Notes: generated by a model from the sequence alone, not told the origin. A stretch of 9,702 nt of DNA from an uncultured Collinsella sp. (GCA_900550735.1 URTD01000064.1:1-9702), one strand, 5' to 3'. Shown: positions 1 through 6,676, numbered from the stretch's first letter. Made by a program: numbers and translations.

Positions 1-36
1 CTGCCAAAAAGGGACAGGTTTATTTTGGCAGGTTTT
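1..36 (+). terminator. Hairpin with AAAGGGACA-type core, probable terminator of an upstream gene
   Basis: CTGCCAAAA (1-9) pairs perfectly with TTTTGGCAG (23-31), leaving a 13-nt loop that contains AGGGACAGG, and GTTTT follows. The shape fits a weak rho-independent terminator for a + strand gene left of the window. It is the first of four AAAGGG(G)ACA copies in this window. Confidence 0.55.
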
Positions 37-51
37 ATCTGCGCAAACGTC

Positions 52-94
52 AAAACCGCCGCAAAGGGACAAACGCCCTTGCGGCGGTTTTCGC
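52..94 (+). terminator. Second tandem terminator hairpin
   Basis: AAAACCGCCGCAA (52-64) pairs with TTGCGGCGGTTTT (79-91), a 13-bp GC-rich stem. GGG (66-68) and CCC (76-78) can extend it past a bulged A. The A tract before and T tract after the stem would let it work on both strands. It lies 15 nt after the first hairpin's T tail, so the pair insulates the nucleotidase gene from upstream transcription. The 5' arm again carries AAAGGGACA. Confidence 0.75.
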
Positions 95-104
95 ATATTA
101 TGCT

Positions 105-110
105 GATAAT
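105..110 (+). promoter_or_regulatory. Possible -10 element of the nucleotidase gene
   Basis: GATAAT (105-110) matches the -10 consensus at five of six positions and lies about 45 nt before the ATG at 156, after the tandem terminators. No good -35 hexamer is seen at normal spacing, so this is only a suggestion. Confidence 0.3.
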
Positions 111-155
111 CCGATATTCAACCAGACATTCTGGCTAAGGACTAAGGAAACTGCC

Positions 156-2180
156 ATGAAAAGACTCCCCCGCCTTGCGTTAGCCGCCGCGTTGTTTGCC
201 GGCGCGCTCGCAGGCATCCCAAGCCTCGCTTTCGCGGGGAACCTGCCCGCCGCTATTGACGGCTCCGTGGCCGTCATGCACACCAACGACATCCACGGCA
301 GCTACAAGTACAGCTACAACGCAAGCAAGGGCACCGGCACTGTGGGCTTTGATGGACTGGCGGTTCTCTATAGCGCCCAAAACAGCGCCCCCGATCTTTT
401 GCTCGATGCGGGCGACACCTTCCACGGACAGTCCTTCGCCACCATGAGCGAGGGCAAGAGCATCGCCGAGCTCATGGACACCTTCTACGCCGACGGCTAC
501 GACGCAACCACGCCAGGCAACCACGACTGGAGCTACGGCGCGGACAAACTCCGCACCATGACCGGCTACAGCACCACCGGCACGCCCTTCGCCATGCTCT
601 GCGCGAATGCAACGTCCTCGAACGGCGTATGGAGCTCGAGCATCACGAAGACGCTCGATCGCACCTGGGAGGATAGCGAGGATCACTCCACATTCGACTA
701 CAAAATCAAGGTCGGCGTCGTCGGAGCCATGGATGAGTCGCTAGGTTCCTCGCTGCGCGCGGACCTGGTCGCGGGCACCAGCTTCTCGAGTGCCGCGAAC
801 GCCATCAATGCCGAGGCAGAGCAGCTGCGCAAGGAGGGCTGCGATGTTGTTGTGTGTATCGCGCACACGCTCGACGCAAAGACCTTTGCCACGCGGCTCC
901 GTGGCGTCGATGCCCTTATCGCAGGCCACGAGCACATCAACCTTAACGAGAAGGTGACGGGAGCCGACGGCAAGACGATCCACGTTGTCGAGGCAGGCAG
1001 CGCCTTTGCCGAGGTGGGGCTGCTTTCCATTCCGTACAAATACGACACGAATGGCACCGAGACGACCGACGATGACACGGTCACGGTCCCTGCAGACGGC
1101 AGCGACGAGAAGCTCTACACCGCCAAGAACGTCAACGACCTTTTGACAGACCCCGACAAGGGCTCCGACTACCAAAGCCGCCTTGAAGCCGTCCGCAACA
1201 AGATCAAGCCGCTCGACGAGGACTTTGAAAACGAATCGAACAAGGTGCTCGGCACATCCACCACCAACTATTTCTACGGCGAGGACGCCGCAGGCACGCA
1301 TGGTTGGGAAATGGTGCGCACCACCGATTTCCGCCCCAGCAAGGAGGGCGACACCACCAAGGCCCAGACCATCGGCCACGTGATTTGCGGCTCCTATCTT
1401 GCCCTGACGGGCGCGGACTTCGCTATCGAAAACGCTGGCGGCATCCGCGGCGGCATCGCGGCGGGCAACGTGACCGCCGGCAACGTCATCGCCATCTCGC
1501 CCTACGGCAACACCGTGGAGACCTGGACCATGACCGGCGCGGACTTCCTCGCAGTGCTCGAGCACTCGCTACAAATTAGCGACGATTGCAACGACAGCTA
1601 CGAGCTCCAGCAGGCTTATGTGGCGGCCGGTCACACCGAGCAGGAGGCGCAAGACAAGTACAAGTGGCGCGATGACTCTGGCAGCGTTCTCTCCTTTGGC
1701 GGCATCAACGTGACGATTGATTGGACGCAGCCCGAAGGCAAGCGCATTGTGAGTGCCACCCTCACCAAAGACGGCAGCACGCTCGACCCCGCCAAGACCT
1801 ATACCGTCGCCACCAACAACTACATCATTACCAACACGACCGATTTTCCCACCTTTGCACACGCCACCAAGTACACCGAGTGGGGCACGTGCGAGGCGGC
1901 GCTGAGGGCGCTGATTGGGCAGAACGGCTGGGAGAGCAAGATGGCCTCGCTCGCGGGCCCCATCAGCTTTGGCTCCGCTGCCGTGGATCCCACGCCCACA
2001 CCGGCCCCGACGCCTAAGCCCTCGCCTAAGACGGACACGACGGCCACGAAGGTCATCACCAAGAAGACGACCGGTAAGCTTGCCACAACGGGAGACCGCA
2101 CGCTGGCAGTAGTTGGCGCGTGCCTTATCGGCGGCATCATCGTCATCATGCTCGGCATTATCTGGAAGCGTCGACGCTAA
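156..2180 (+). CDS. Cell-wall-anchored 5'-nucleotidase / 2',3'-cyclic phosphodiesterase family protein
   Basis: This is a 674-residue exported UshA/CD73-type nucleotidase, expected to dephosphorylate extracellular nucleotides to nucleosides and phosphate at the cell surface. A signal peptide (residues 1-27) ends AFA|GN. The N-terminal metallophosphatase domain shows all metal motifs: D45-I-H47, GD87, GNH123D, H237 (in CIAHT) and GH258EH260. The C-terminal nucleotide-binding domain has NAGGIR (426-431), PYGNT (449-453) and a later FGGINVTID stretch. A Pro/Thr-rich spacer (about 611-640) leads to a sortase-type tail: LATTG (642-646), a hydrophobic helix (about 649-670) and a final KRRR. The last metal motif reads GHEH where GHSH or GHTH is usual, and the sorting motif has A in place of P. 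The start is supported by AAGGA seven nt before the ATG. The exact substrate (AMP, cyclic nucleotide, UDP-sugar) cannot be told from sequence. The family call is firm. Confidence 0.93.
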   Translation: MKRLPRLALAAALFAGALAGIPSLAFAGNLPAAIDGSVAVMHTNDIHGSYKYSYNASKGTGTVGFDGLAVLYSAQNSAPDLLLDAGDTFHGQSFATMSEGKSIAELMDTFYADGYDATTPGNHDWSYGADKLRTMTGYSTTGTPFAMLCANATSSNGVWSSSITKTLDRTWEDSEDHSTFDYKIKVGVVGAMDESLGSSLRADLVAGTSFSSAANAINAEAEQLRKEGCDVVVCIAHTLDAKTFATRLRGVDALIAGHEHINLNEKVTGADGKTIHVVEAGSAFAEVGLLSIPYKYDTNGTETTDDDTVTVPADGSDEKLYTAKNVNDLLTDPDKGSDYQSRLEAVRNKIKPLDEDFENESNKVLGTSTTNYFYGEDAAGTHGWEMVRTTDFRPSKEGDTTKAQTIGHVICGSYLALTGADFAIENAGGIRGGIAAGNVTAGNVIAISPYGNTVETWTMTGADFLAVLEHSLQISDDCNDSYELQQAYVAAGHTEQEAQDKYKWRDDSGSVLSFGGINVTIDWTQPEGKRIVSATLTKDGSTLDPAKTYTVATNNYIITNTTDFPTFAHATKYTEWGTCEAALRALIGQNGWESKMASLAGPISFGSAAVDPTPTPAPTPKPSPKTDTTATKVITKKTTGKLATTGDRTLAVVGACLIGGIIVIMLGIIWKRRR

Positions 2181-2231
2181 GCTACACCGCCGGGCCTTAC
2201 AGCCCCGCCGCGTAAACCTTATATCGAGCAC

Positions 2232-2268
2232 AGAAGCCCGTCCGAATTTGATCGGACGGGCTTCTTGG
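2232..2268 (+). terminator. Rho-independent terminator of the nucleotidase gene
   Basis: AGAAGCCCGTCCGA (2232-2245) pairs perfectly with TCGGACGGGCTTCT (2252-2265) over 14 bp with a six-nt loop, and the stem runs into CTTCTT. It lies 52 nt after the nucleotidase stop and ends that gene as a single transcription unit. Confidence 0.88.
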
Positions 2269-2309
2269 TGGGTATCATGGTTGGACGATCATAAGGAGGT
2301 TTTCCCTAC

Positions 2310-3077
2310 ATGGAATTGTTTGAGCCGATTCTTCATTTCTTTGAGCAACGGTGGGTCCACAACATCATCTGGGCCGTCATCTTGGCGATAGGCACCGCCG
2401 TCGCCACCAAGGTCGTATCCAAGACCCTGCGTCACCTGCTCAATCGCGACGACAACCCGCTTCCAGCATCGAGCATCTTCATCAACATCGCACGCGCCGT
2501 CATCTGGATGATCGGCGGCAGCTTTATCCTCGACAACTGCTTTGGCATTAACGCAAACGCGCTCGTCGCCGCTCTTGGCGTCGGCGGCATCGCCATCTCG
2601 CTCGGCTTTCAGGACACGCTGTCAAACCTTATTGGCGGCATGCAGGTTACGTTTATGGGCATCATCAAGCCCGGCGACAATATCGAGGTCGGCGGCGTGT
2701 CGGGCGTGGTCCAGGACATCACCTGGCGCCACACGACCATCGAAGATGCCTGCGGGCAGACCATCATCGTCCCCAACTCCAACATCTCCAAGAACACGCT
2801 CGTGCATTTGATGCCCTTTGGGCGCGTGGCTGTGCCCGTTGCCGTAAAGGACACGTCCAAGTGGGCCTCGCTCGACGCGCTGGCAGACGAGCTGACCAGC
2901 GCCACCAAGGCCGCCGTGCTTCCCATCTCGGGCTTTGACAAGGAGCCGTATGTGCTCTTTAGCGAGATCGGCGACTTTGGCATTAAGGGCAAGATCATCT
3001 TTATCGTCAGCGACGACAGCACCACTTTCACCGCTGCCGACGCCTGCATCCGCGCCATCGCCCCCATCATTGCCTAA
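2310..3077 (+). CDS. Small-conductance mechanosensitive channel, MscS family
   Basis: A 255-residue inner-membrane channel of the MscS family, which opens on membrane tension and releases solutes during hypo-osmotic shock. Three membrane segments are visible: about 18-37, 56-74 and the pore-lining TM3 at 83-113. TM3 carries the Gly/Ala-rich signature GVGGIAISLGFQDTLSN (90-106) typical of the family. The following KPGDNIEV (120-127) and the stretch ending IVPNSNI form the cytoplasmic beta domain, and a short alpha/beta domain closes the protein. It is near the minimal size for the family, with no N-terminal extension and no cyclic-nucleotide domain. AAGGAGG (2293-2299) lies ten nt before the ATG. 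It is flanked by terminators on both sides, so it is probably monocistronic and has no evident link to its neighbours. I leave the symbol blank because it could be an mscS or a ykuT/yggB-type paralogue. Confidence 0.93.
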   Translation: MELFEPILHFFEQRWVHNIIWAVILAIGTAVATKVVSKTLRHLLNRDDNPLPASSIFINIARAVIWMIGGSFILDNCFGINANALVAALGVGGIAISLGFQDTLSNLIGGMQVTFMGIIKPGDNIEVGGVSGVVQDITWRHTTIEDACGQTIIVPNSNISKNTLVHLMPFGRVAVPVAVKDTSKWASLDALADELTSATKAAVLPISGFDKEPYVLFSEIGDFGIKGKIIFIVSDDSTTFTAADACIRAIAPIIA

Positions 3078-3116
3078 ACCATCACAAAGGGGACAGGCAC
3101 CTTTGTTGTGGTTTTC
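3077..3116 (+). terminator. Terminator-like hairpin with AAAGGGGACA core after the channel gene
   Basis: AACCATCACAAAGG (3077-3090) pairs with CCTTTGTTGTGGTT (3100-3113), with one C-T mismatch beside a T-G wobble, and is followed by a T run. The nine-nt loop is GGACAGGCA. It starts on the last base of the MscS stop codon. The core matches the elements at 1-36, 52-94 and 5795-5831. Confidence 0.65.
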
Positions 3117-3142
3117 ATTCGTGGTACCATGGTTCATATAGT
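3114..3142 (+). promoter_or_regulatory. Possible promoter of the BMP/ParB-like and phosphoesterase pair
   Basis: TATAGT (3137-3142) would serve as -10, with TTCATT (3114-3119) 17 nt upstream as a poor -35. It lies just after the preceding terminator hairpin and about 28 nt before the ATG, where a promoter is needed if that hairpin terminates. Confidence 0.35.
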
Positions 3143-3169
3143 TGTTTAAACGACTAAGGGAGCAACATC

Positions 3170-5086
3170 ATGGAAGAGGCCTACCGTCAAGCACGCAAGC
3201 GCGGCGAGCAAGGACGTCGACGCGCCATTAGTCAAAGCGAGTATCCGTACCTCACGGACCTCGATAGCTTGGTTGCCCAGCTCCCCTTAGGCCAGCGAGA
3301 GAATGTCGGCCTGAGAGACATTCCGCTCGAAATGGTCGTCGGTACGGTTACCAAGGGCCGTCAGTCCGCCTTTTCATGCAACTTTATGCCCCTGCTGCCG
3401 TTTGGCACCGAGTTCGCCCGCAAGTGGTCCAACCTCTACGACATCCAGGTAACCGAGGGTTATCGCGACCCCATCATCGTCACCGAGTTCATGCATCGGT
3501 TCTATGTCCAGGAAGGCAACAAACGCGTCAGTGTCCTCAAATTCCTGGACGCCCCGACGGTTTCGGCCAAGGTCACCCGTCTCTACCCCGGCACATGGGA
3601 TTCCGTCGAAAGCCGCCTGTACGGCGAGTTCTGCGCGTTTTGGCGCGTCTGCCCCCTATACGAGATCGAGTTCTCGCGTGAGGGAAGCTACGAGACGCTC
3701 GCCAAGATGCTCGGTCAGAACCTTATCGAAAAATGGCCGCAGAAAAAGGTCGACTACCTGCGCCACACCTTCCTGCTCTTTAAGCGCGCCTACCTTCGCG
3801 CAGGCGGCGACCACCTGGACATTACGCCTGCCGACGCCATGCTCGTGTACCTCAATGTGTACAACCAGGACCGCCTGCTGGATACGCCAACGGATATCGT
3901 CGTAAACCGCCTGTGCAAGATCTGGCGCGAGCTGGTCATCGCCGGCAAAAATGACGAGGACAAGGTTGATCTTGTCGAAGCACCGAGCGTCGATGAGGAA
4001 GAGTCGCCCGCCAAGTCCACCTCCGGCGTGCTCAACTTCTTTATGGGCAAGACCGTCTATTCGGCGGCCAACCCCCTGCGCATCGCCTTTATCCATGAGT
4101 TCCCCTGTGCGACGTCGAGCTGGGACAGCCTGCACGACCAAGGGCGTCAGTATCTCGATGAGCACTTTGACGGTATCGTGCACACCGAGGCGTTCGAGGA
4201 CTGTCACGATCCGGACGTGTTCTACGCCGCCGTGGAAACGGCTGTCAAACATGGAGCAAACGTCATCTTCTCGACCTCGCACCGCCTGATGGAATACACG
4301 CTCAGGGCTGCCGTTGAGTATCCCCAGGTTCGGTTCCTCAACTGCTCTATCGGCCTTCCCCATCAAAGTGTCCGTTCGTACTTTGGCAAGATGTACGAGG
4401 CCAAGTTCCTCCTGGGCGCCCTTGCCGCCAGCATGGCGGACAACCACCGCATCGGCTACCACGCGTCGGTCTTCGCCTCGGGCGCGCTCAGCGAGATCAA
4501 CGCCTTTGCGATTGGCGCCTCGCTGCTCGACCCCCGTGCGCAAATTATCCTGACTTGGGGCGATGTGCCCGCCGGAGGCCTTACCGAGGCCATGTGCCGC
4601 GAAGGTGTAAGCGTCATGACCGGCGCCGACATGTCAAAGTCGCTCGAAGACCCCACGGCCTACGGACTTCACCGCCTGGTCGATGGCAAGGTTACCGGCA
4701 TTGCCATGCCGGTATGGAACTGGGGCCGATACTACGAGCTTATCGTGCGAAGTCTACTGCATGGCACCTGGGATGAGACCAGTGACGCCAGCCAGGTTCG
4801 CGCCGTCAACTACTGGTACGGCATGAGCTCGGGCGTTATCGACATTCGCTACGCTCCGGGCCTGCCCTATCAGACGCGCAAGCTTGTTCAACTCCTCCGC
4901 AATGGCATCGTCGAGGGCTCCATCAATCCATTTGGCGGCGAACTCCACAGCCAAGACGGCGTGGTGCAGATCGAGGGCTTTCCCCCACTGCCGAGCACGC
5001 AAATCGTTGAGATGGACTGGCTGGCCGACAACGTGGTGGGCACCATTCCGCAACTCGACGATGAGCCGAAAGTCCCTGCCCTATGA
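3170..5086 (+). CDS. Cytoplasmic fusion of a ParB/Srx-like domain with a BMP (PnrA-like) ligand-binding domain
   Basis: A 638-residue soluble protein of unknown role. Residues 1-22 are basic (ARKRGEQGRRR) and are not a signal peptide or lipobox. Residues about 50-140 resemble the ParB/sulfiredoxin fold: EGYRDPIIV (96-104) matches the substrate or CTP-side strand, and EGNKRVSVLKFLDA (from 115) resembles the ParB GxxR segment. A mostly helical middle (about 150-260) and an acidic linker (about 265-285) precede a BMP-family domain (301 to about 605), beginning NPLRIAFIHEF. That domain has the family's ANVIFSTS, EAKFLLGALAAS, YELIVRSLLHGTW and NPFGGELHSQDG stretches. BMP proteins normally are lipoprotein receptors for purine nucleosides feeding an ABC importer. 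Here neither an export signal nor transporter genes are present, so cytoplasmic nucleoside sensing is a reasonable inference. The start has AAGGGAG seven nt upstream. The stop overlaps the next gene by ATGA, indicating translational coupling. The BMP call is firm, the ParB-like call moderate. Confidence 0.85.
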   Translation: MEEAYRQARKRGEQGRRRAISQSEYPYLTDLDSLVAQLPLGQRENVGLRDIPLEMVVGTVTKGRQSAFSCNFMPLLPFGTEFARKWSNLYDIQVTEGYRDPIIVTEFMHRFYVQEGNKRVSVLKFLDAPTVSAKVTRLYPGTWDSVESRLYGEFCAFWRVCPLYEIEFSREGSYETLAKMLGQNLIEKWPQKKVDYLRHTFLLFKRAYLRAGGDHLDITPADAMLVYLNVYNQDRLLDTPTDIVVNRLCKIWRELVIAGKNDEDKVDLVEAPSVDEEESPAKSTSGVLNFFMGKTVYSAANPLRIAFIHEFPCATSSWDSLHDQGRQYLDEHFDGIVHTEAFEDCHDPDVFYAAVETAVKHGANVIFSTSHRLMEYTLRAAVEYPQVRFLNCSIGLPHQSVRSYFGKMYEAKFLLGALAASMADNHRIGYHASVFASGALSEINAFAIGASLLDPRAQIILTWGDVPAGGLTEAMCREGVSVMTGADMSKSLEDPTAYGLHRLVDGKVTGIAMPVWNWGRYYELIVRSLLHGTWDETSDASQVRAVNYWYGMSSGVIDIRYAPGLPYQTRKLVQLLRNGIVEGSINPFGGELHSQDGVVQIEGFPPLPSTQIVEMDWLADNVVGTIPQLDDEPKVPAL

Positions 5087-5793
5087 AAATCCTTGCCATA
5101 GCCGATACCGAAGAACGATGCCTTTGGGAGTGCTTTCGCAAGGAACGCTTTGAGGGAGTCGACCTGATTTTGTCCGCCGGCGATCTGGACCCGGACTATC
5201 TTGAGTTTTTGGTTACGGTCATCAACAAACCGCTCATCTACGTGCGCGGCAATCACGATGACCGCTACGCACGTCATGCACCGGGTGGATGTATCTGCGT
5301 AGAGGACAGCGTGTACACGTACCGAGGGATTCGCATTGCGGGCCTTGGCGGGTCCATGCGTTATCGCGACGGCGCCAACATGTACACCGAACGCGAGATG
5401 TCCAAGCGCATGCGTAAGCTGTCGCGTAAGGTTAGGATGGTCGGCGGGTGCGACATTCTGCTTACCCATGCACCCGCCGCCGGTATGGGTGATCTGGACG
5501 ATCTGCCGCATCGAGGATTCGAGTGTTTTAACACAGCACTCGAATCCTGGAATCCCGACTACATGGTGCACGGGCATGTGCACCAAAGCTACGGTTGCGA
5601 TTTTCAGCGCGAGCGTCAGCATGTGTGTGGAACGACGATCATCAACGCCTGCGGCTATACGCAGTTTGAGCTCGACCAGACGCACTACCCCATCCGCGGC
5701 TGGCAAGCAGCTTGGCTCAACTCACAAACCATGCGCCGCGAGCTCAAACGCCACGAAGCCATCGAGTCTTCAACAGCCAGAACACCCTGGTAA
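5083..5793 (+). CDS. Calcineurin-like metallophosphoesterase with variant first metal motif
   Basis: A 236-residue cytoplasmic phosphoesterase of the calcineurin-like superfamily, expected to bind two metal ions and hydrolyse a phosphomonoester or diester; the substrate is unknown. Motifs in order are D8-T-E10 (where D-x-H is usual), SAGD34, GNH58D, LLTH129AP and VH163GH165VH167. All are intact except for Glu in place of the first His. There is no signal peptide or membrane segment. The C-terminal tail (about 200-236) is charged and not conserved in any way I recognise. Its ATG lies inside the end of the preceding gene (ATGA overlap), so the two products are probably made together. From memory, related clostridial proteins begin with a similar D-E-E motif, so the change may be a subfamily feature, but I could not verify this. 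YfcE-type phosphodiesterase is an alternative name, not preferred because YfcE keeps D-x-H. Confidence 0.9.
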   Translation: MKILAIADTEERCLWECFRKERFEGVDLILSAGDLDPDYLEFLVTVINKPLIYVRGNHDDRYARHAPGGCICVEDSVYTYRGIRIAGLGGSMRYRDGANMYTEREMSKRMRKLSRKVRMVGGCDILLTHAPAAGMGDLDDLPHRGFECFNTALESWNPDYMVHGHVHQSYGCDFQRERQHVCGTTIINACGYTQFELDQTHYPIRGWQAAWLNSQTMRRELKRHEAIESSTARTPW

Positions 5794-5794
5794 C

Positions 5795-5831
5795 CACCAT
5801 AAAGGGGACACTGTCCCCTTTATGGTGCTTT
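5795..5831 (+). terminator. 33-bp palindrome with AAAGGGGACA core, terminator-like
   Basis: CACCATAAAGGGGACA (5795-5810) and TGTCCCCTTTATGGTG (5812-5827) are perfect inverted repeats around a single C at 5811, followed by CTTTT. It begins two nt after the phosphoesterase stop. The folded RNA would have a tight loop, but the long stem and T tail fit a terminator. The palindrome is unusually perfect and could also be a DNA-level site. Confidence 0.7.
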
Positions 5832-5843
5832 TGACGCGATAGC

Positions 5844-5883
5844 AAGAAACCCGGTCCTGCACAAGGCAGAACCGGGTTTCTTT
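5844..5883. terminator. Bidirectional terminator between convergent operons
   Basis: AAGAAACCCGGT (5844-5855) pairs with ACCGGGTTTCTT (5871-5882), and the inner CTGC (5857-5860) with GCAG (5866-5869). A-rich and T-rich ends allow function on both strands. It lies 36 nt beyond the rplA stop and is the likely end of the rpmG-to-rplA transcript, backing up the palindrome for the + strand. Confidence 0.85.
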
Positions 5884-5918
5884 AGCAATGCTTGCTGTAC
5901 TCAGGCAGTAACTAGCAG

Positions 5919-6626
5919 TTACTCAGCCAGGAAGTCACGCTGGACAGCGGGATCGACCTTGACGCCAGGGCCCATGGTGGAAGACACGGAGATGGACTTG
6001 ACGTACTTGCCCTTAGCAGAAGAGGGCTTGACGCGCAGAATCTCGGTGTACAGGGCAGCGTAGTTCTCGACGAGCTGCTGCTCAGAGAAGGACTTCTTGC
6101 CCAGGGGCACGTGGCAGATGCCGTAGCGGTCGGCGCGGTACTCAACGCGGCCAGCCTTGAGCTCGGAGACCATCTTGGCGACGTCCATGGTCACGGTGCC
6201 GAGCTTGGGGTTCGGCATGAGGCCACGGGGACCAAGGATCTTACCGATGCGGCCAACCTTGGCCATCATGTTCGGCGTAGCGATAGCGGCGTCGAAGTTG
6301 ATCTCGCCCTTCTGAATCTGGGCGACGAGCTCGTCGGAACCGATGATGTCGGCGCCGGCAGCCTCAGCCTCACGGGCCTTCTCGCCCTCGGCGAAGACGG
6401 CAACACGAACGGTCTTTCCGGTGCCGTGGGGCAGGGAGATGGAACCACGGATGTTCTGGTCAGCCTTACGAGTATCGATGCCCAGACGGAAGTGAGCCTC
6501 GACGGTCTCGTCGAACTTTGCAGTGTCGAGCTCCTTGATGAGCTTGGCAGCCTGAAGGGGGGTGTAGAGCGTGGCGCGGTCGATCTTCTCGGCAGCGGCG
6601 TTATAGCTCTTACCATGCTTAGCCAT
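5919..6626 (-). CDS. rplA: 50S ribosomal protein L1
   Basis: L1 builds the mobile stalk at the ribosomal E site, binds helices 76-78 of 23S rRNA and in many bacteria represses its own mRNA. The product is 235 residues, beginning MAKHGKSYNAAAEKIDR, with the family stretches LPHGTGK, ILGPRGLMPNPKLGTVT and GRVEYRADRYGICH. An ATG two codons upstream (6630-6632) gives MHMAKHG, but it lies only two nt from the AGGAGG ribosome binding site. The chosen ATG (6624-6626) has an ideal eight-nt spacing and the normal L1 N-terminus. It is the last gene of the operon; a terminator follows, and rplJ does not. The upstream spacer carries a probable L1-binding structure. Confidence 0.98.
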   Translation of the reverse strand: MAKHGKSYNAAAEKIDRATLYTPLQAAKLIKELDTAKFDETVEAHFRLGIDTRKADQNIRGSISLPHGTGKTVRVAVFAEGEKAREAEAAGADIIGSDELVAQIQKGEINFDAAIATPNMMAKVGRIGKILGPRGLMPNPKLGTVTMDVAKMVSELKAGRVEYRADRYGICHVPLGKKSFSEQQLVENYAALYTEILRVKPSSAKGKYVKSISVSSTMGPGVKVDPAVQRDFLAE

Positions 6627-6634
6627 GTGCATTA

Positions 6635-6640
6635 CCTCCT
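6635..6640 (-). promoter_or_regulatory. Ribosome binding site that fixes the rplA start
   Basis: AGGAGG on the - strand lies eight nt before the ATG at 6626 and two nt before the alternative ATG at 6632, so it favours the shorter protein. Base A6640 (- strand) can also close the predicted L1-binding hairpin, so L1 binding would crowd this site. Confidence 0.9.
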
Positions 6641-6669
6641 GTGGTTAAACGGGCGTGAGCCCTCCCACA
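6640..6669 (-). promoter_or_regulatory. Predicted L1-binding mRNA element (rRNA mimic) in front of rplA
   Basis: On the - strand TGTGG (6669-6665) pairs with CCACA (6644-6640). GA (6664-6663) stands opposite GTTTAA (6650-6645) as an asymmetric internal loop. GGGC (6662-6659) pairs with GCCC (6654-6651) under a TCAC loop. The L1 site of 23S rRNA has the same plan: GUGG, then GA, then GGC paired with GCC, then an A-rich strand and CCAC. The shared run is GUGGGAGG. It abuts the rplA ribosome binding site, which fits feedback repression of translation. The rRNA comparison is from memory. Confidence 0.6.
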
Positions 6670-6676
6670 TCGTATC

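Noticed and set aside
741..1565. A 274-codon - strand frame inside the nucleotidase gene
   Set aside because: It is an antisense shadow of a well-supported gene with no ribosome binding site or recognisable domain. Similar shadows lie opposite the BMP-domain gene (3656-4543).
3170..5086. Reading the BMP-domain protein as an ordinary ABC transporter receptor
   Set aside because: It has no signal peptide or lipobox Cys, carries about 300 extra N-terminal residues, and no permease or ATPase genes are present.
6624..6632. Longer rplA start (MHMAKHG) at 6632
   Set aside because: Only two nt separate this ATG from AGGAGG, whereas the next ATG has eight-nt spacing and the family N-terminus.
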